A stretch of 64,000 nucleotides of DNA. It comes from CAVSUZ01 sp963791885 (GTDB lineage Bacteria > Pseudomonadota > Alphaproteobacteria > Acetobacterales > Acetobacteraceae). Positions within the stretch are counted from its first letter, which is position 1. Each line of letters starts with the position of its first letter. A program made the translations under genes and the position numbers. Positions 62,640 to 64,000 of this stretch are shown piece by piece. The notes under the pieces were generated by a model, which was given only the letters and a program-made list of their open reading frames with translations, did not search any database and was not told the DNA's origin. Where the stretch lies: contig CAWBUL010000005.1 of assembly GCA_963791885.1 (NCBI GenBank), positions 1,922,001 through 1,986,000 on the forward strand, in the 5' to 3' direction.

Positions 62640-64000
62640 ATGTTCGCACCATTGAGCTGGCTTGCTGATTCGGACGCCCTGACGCCCGACGGATTTTGCC
62701 TGGCGTGGGAGCCAGGCTTGATCTGGCTGCAGGCAGGATCGGATCTGGTTATCGCGGCGTCCTACTATTCGATTCCCCTGGCGCTTGTGGTGTTCGCTCG
62801 CCGGCGTACCGATCTTGCCTTCCGCTGGATTCTGTTGCTGTTCGCAGCCTTCATCCTGGCGTGCGGCACCACCCACCTGTTCAGCGTTCTGACCTTGTGG
62901 GTGCCCGCGTACTGGGCCGAAGGAGTTGTGAAGGCCGTCACGGCGGTGATTTCAATCATCACTGCTCTATGTCTCTGGCCGCTGATCCCGCGCCTGATCG
63001 CACTGCCGTCGCCCGCGGCCCTGGAGCGGGAGATCGAAGCACGCGACCAGGCCAGCCGTCAGCTTGCGGAAAGCGAGGCCCGCTATCGATCGCTGTTCAT
63101 CCGCGCCCCGGCTGCCATGCATTCGGTCGATCAGCAGGGGCGGATCATCGCTGCCAGCGACATGTGGCTCGAGCTGCTTGGTTACGCGCGGAACGATGTC
63201 GAGGGGCGCCCGCTCTCCGAATTCCAGGAGCCGGGATCGCCGACCGACGACTGGACCGAGACGCGCAATCAGGAGCGGCGCTTCGTGTGCAAGTCGGGCG
63301 CGGTGATCGACGCGCTGTTGTCGTCCACGCAAGAGCAGGACGCTTTGGCGATGGGATGGCGGGCCGTCGGCGTGCTGATCGATGTGACTGCCCGCAAGCG
63401 GGCGGAGTCAGCGCTGCTGGACAGCGAGGAGCGGCTGCGCCAGGCCGAGAAGTTGACGGCGCTTGGCCAGCTCGCCGGCGGCATCGCGCATGATTTCAAC
63501 AACGTACTCCAAGCGATACAGGGCGCCGTCACCCTGCTTTCTCGCAATCGCGCCGATCCCTCGGCGGTCGCGCGCTACGCGGCCCTGATCGATGAGGCCA
63601 CAAGCCGCGCATCCTCAGTCACGCGCAGGCTGCTGGCGTTCGCGCGGCGCGACACGTTGCGCGCGGCGCCCATTGGCGTGCAAGGCCTGCTGGGAGGCAT
63701 GCGTGAATTGCTGACGCACACGCTGGGCACGGGCATCACGGTGGCCATCGATGTGCAATCCGCACTGCCGGACATCCTTGCCGATCGCGGGCAGCTTGAA
63801 ACGGTGCTGCTGAACCTTGCCACCAATGCACGCGATGCCATGCCGTCAGGCGGTCGGCTGACGCTGTCTGCGGCGGTGCATGAGGTCCTGACCGAGGATC
63901 AGCCGCTCGGACTTGCCCGCGGTGAGTACGTGCGGCTTTCGGTCACCGATACCGGCGTGGGCATGGATGCCACGACGCTGACCCACGCCATGGAGCCGTT
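62640..64000 (+). CDS. Sensor histidine kinase with ETR1-like ethylene-binding domain, 3'-partial
   Basis: Runs off the window end (453 codons visible). Residues about 28-120 hold three membrane helices matching the ethylene-binding domain of plant ETR1: D35, Y42, I45, P46, C75 and H79, each exactly ten positions after ETR1 D25, Y32, I35, P36, C65 and H69, in DLVIAASYYSIPLAL and FILACGTTHLF. Cys and His there hold the copper cofactor. A PAS domain follows (about 145-255; RAPAAMHSVDQQGRIIAAS), then HisKA with H284 in GGIAHDFNNVLQ and HATPase with the N box (NLATNARDAMPSGG) and DTGVGMD. No GAF domain precedes the kinase, unlike ETR1. Confidence 0.88.
   Translation, partial: MFAPLSWLADSDALTPDGFCLAWEPGLIWLQAGSDLVIAASYYSIPLALVVFARRRTDLAFRWILLLFAAFILACGTTHLFSVLTLWVPAYWAEGVVKAVTAVISIITALCLWPLIPRLIALPSPAALEREIEARDQASRQLAESEARYRSLFIRAPAAMHSVDQQGRIIAASDMWLELLGYARNDVEGRPLSEFQEPGSPTDDWTETRNQERRFVCKSGAVIDALLSSTQEQDALAMGWRAVGVLIDVTARKRAESALLDSEERLRQAEKLTALGQLAGGIAHDFNNVLQAIQGAVTLLSRNRADPSAVARYAALIDEATSRASSVTRRLLAFARRDTLRAAPIGVQGLLGGMRELLTHTLGTGITVAIDVQSALPDILADRGQLETVLLNLATNARDAMPSGGRLTLSAAVHEVLTEDQPLGLARGEYVRLSVTDTGVGMDATTLTHAMEP

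Overview
This is a gene-dense, high-GC chromosomal stretch of an alphaproteobacterium, most likely a member of the Rhodospirillales/Acetobacteraceae (inference). The clues are an RpoH-type heat-shock sigma factor, ihfA followed by a MerR-like gene, a DUF6476-like gene divergent from rluD, hisZ followed by purA, and the amount of solute-transport and sugar/acid metabolism. About 60 protein genes are called, plus one tRNA and one intact insertion sequence. No prophage, plasmid origin, rRNA or CRISPR array is visible.

Layout. 1-5.5 kb: ileS (3' end outside the window, one frameshift), a vapBC-like toxin-antitoxin pair between ileS and ribF, a MaoC-type hydratase and a GntR/FCD regulator. 5.6-9.9 kb: a divergent operon of an NAD epimerase and a sugar ABC transporter that lacks its ATPase. 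9.9-10.7 kb: a Phd antitoxin with a frameshifted PIN toxin. 10.8-15.4 kb: M20 peptidase, YddA-like ABC exporter, DUF1499 protein and a broken methyltransferase. 15.4-17.6 kb: ihfA, a MerR-like regulator, tRNA-Pro(GGG), a double cold-shock protein and a small secreted protein. 17.6-19.3 kb: a Cox11-cytochrome c fusion and a pirin. 19.3-23.6 kb: an amino-acid/aromatic-acid type binding protein divergent from a galB/galC-like aromatic degradation block. 23.7-28.2 kb: broken GST, large hybrid histidine kinase, SIS-domain sugar isomerase.

28.3-29.5 kb is an IS3-family (IS407-like) element with a clear 4-bp target duplication, next to a PEP-CTERM exported protein. 30.4-33.0 kb: DUF6476-like gene, rluD and rpoH with a strong promoter and a terminator. 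33-40 kb: membrane protein, sugar epimerase and sugar porter, 3-hydroxybutyrate dehydrogenase, acyltransferase, class IV aminotransferase, a HigA-like protein and a long inverted repeat. 40-44.3 kb: a D-2-hydroxyacid dehydrogenase followed by a compact type III polyketide synthase, methyltransferase and flavoprotein cluster. 44.3-50.6 kb: acyltransferase, TIM-barrel isomerase, CitE-like lyase and livGFHM without livK. 50.6-56 kb: a complete dipeptide ABC operon. 56.3-56.8 kb: an internally deleted Liv-type binding-protein pseudogene. 56.8-60 kb: 1-Cys peroxiredoxin, hisZ and purA.

The end of the window holds the most striking pair: a large uncharacterised PKD-containing membrane protein followed 24 bp later by a histidine kinase whose N-terminus has all six recognisable ethylene/copper-binding positions of plant ETR1 at the same spacing. 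Several genes carry single-base frameshifts. Two of them (ileS and the PIN toxin) share the same GAACTCGA context, where removing one A leaves a GANTC site. That suggests systematic base-calling error at methylated sites rather than decay.
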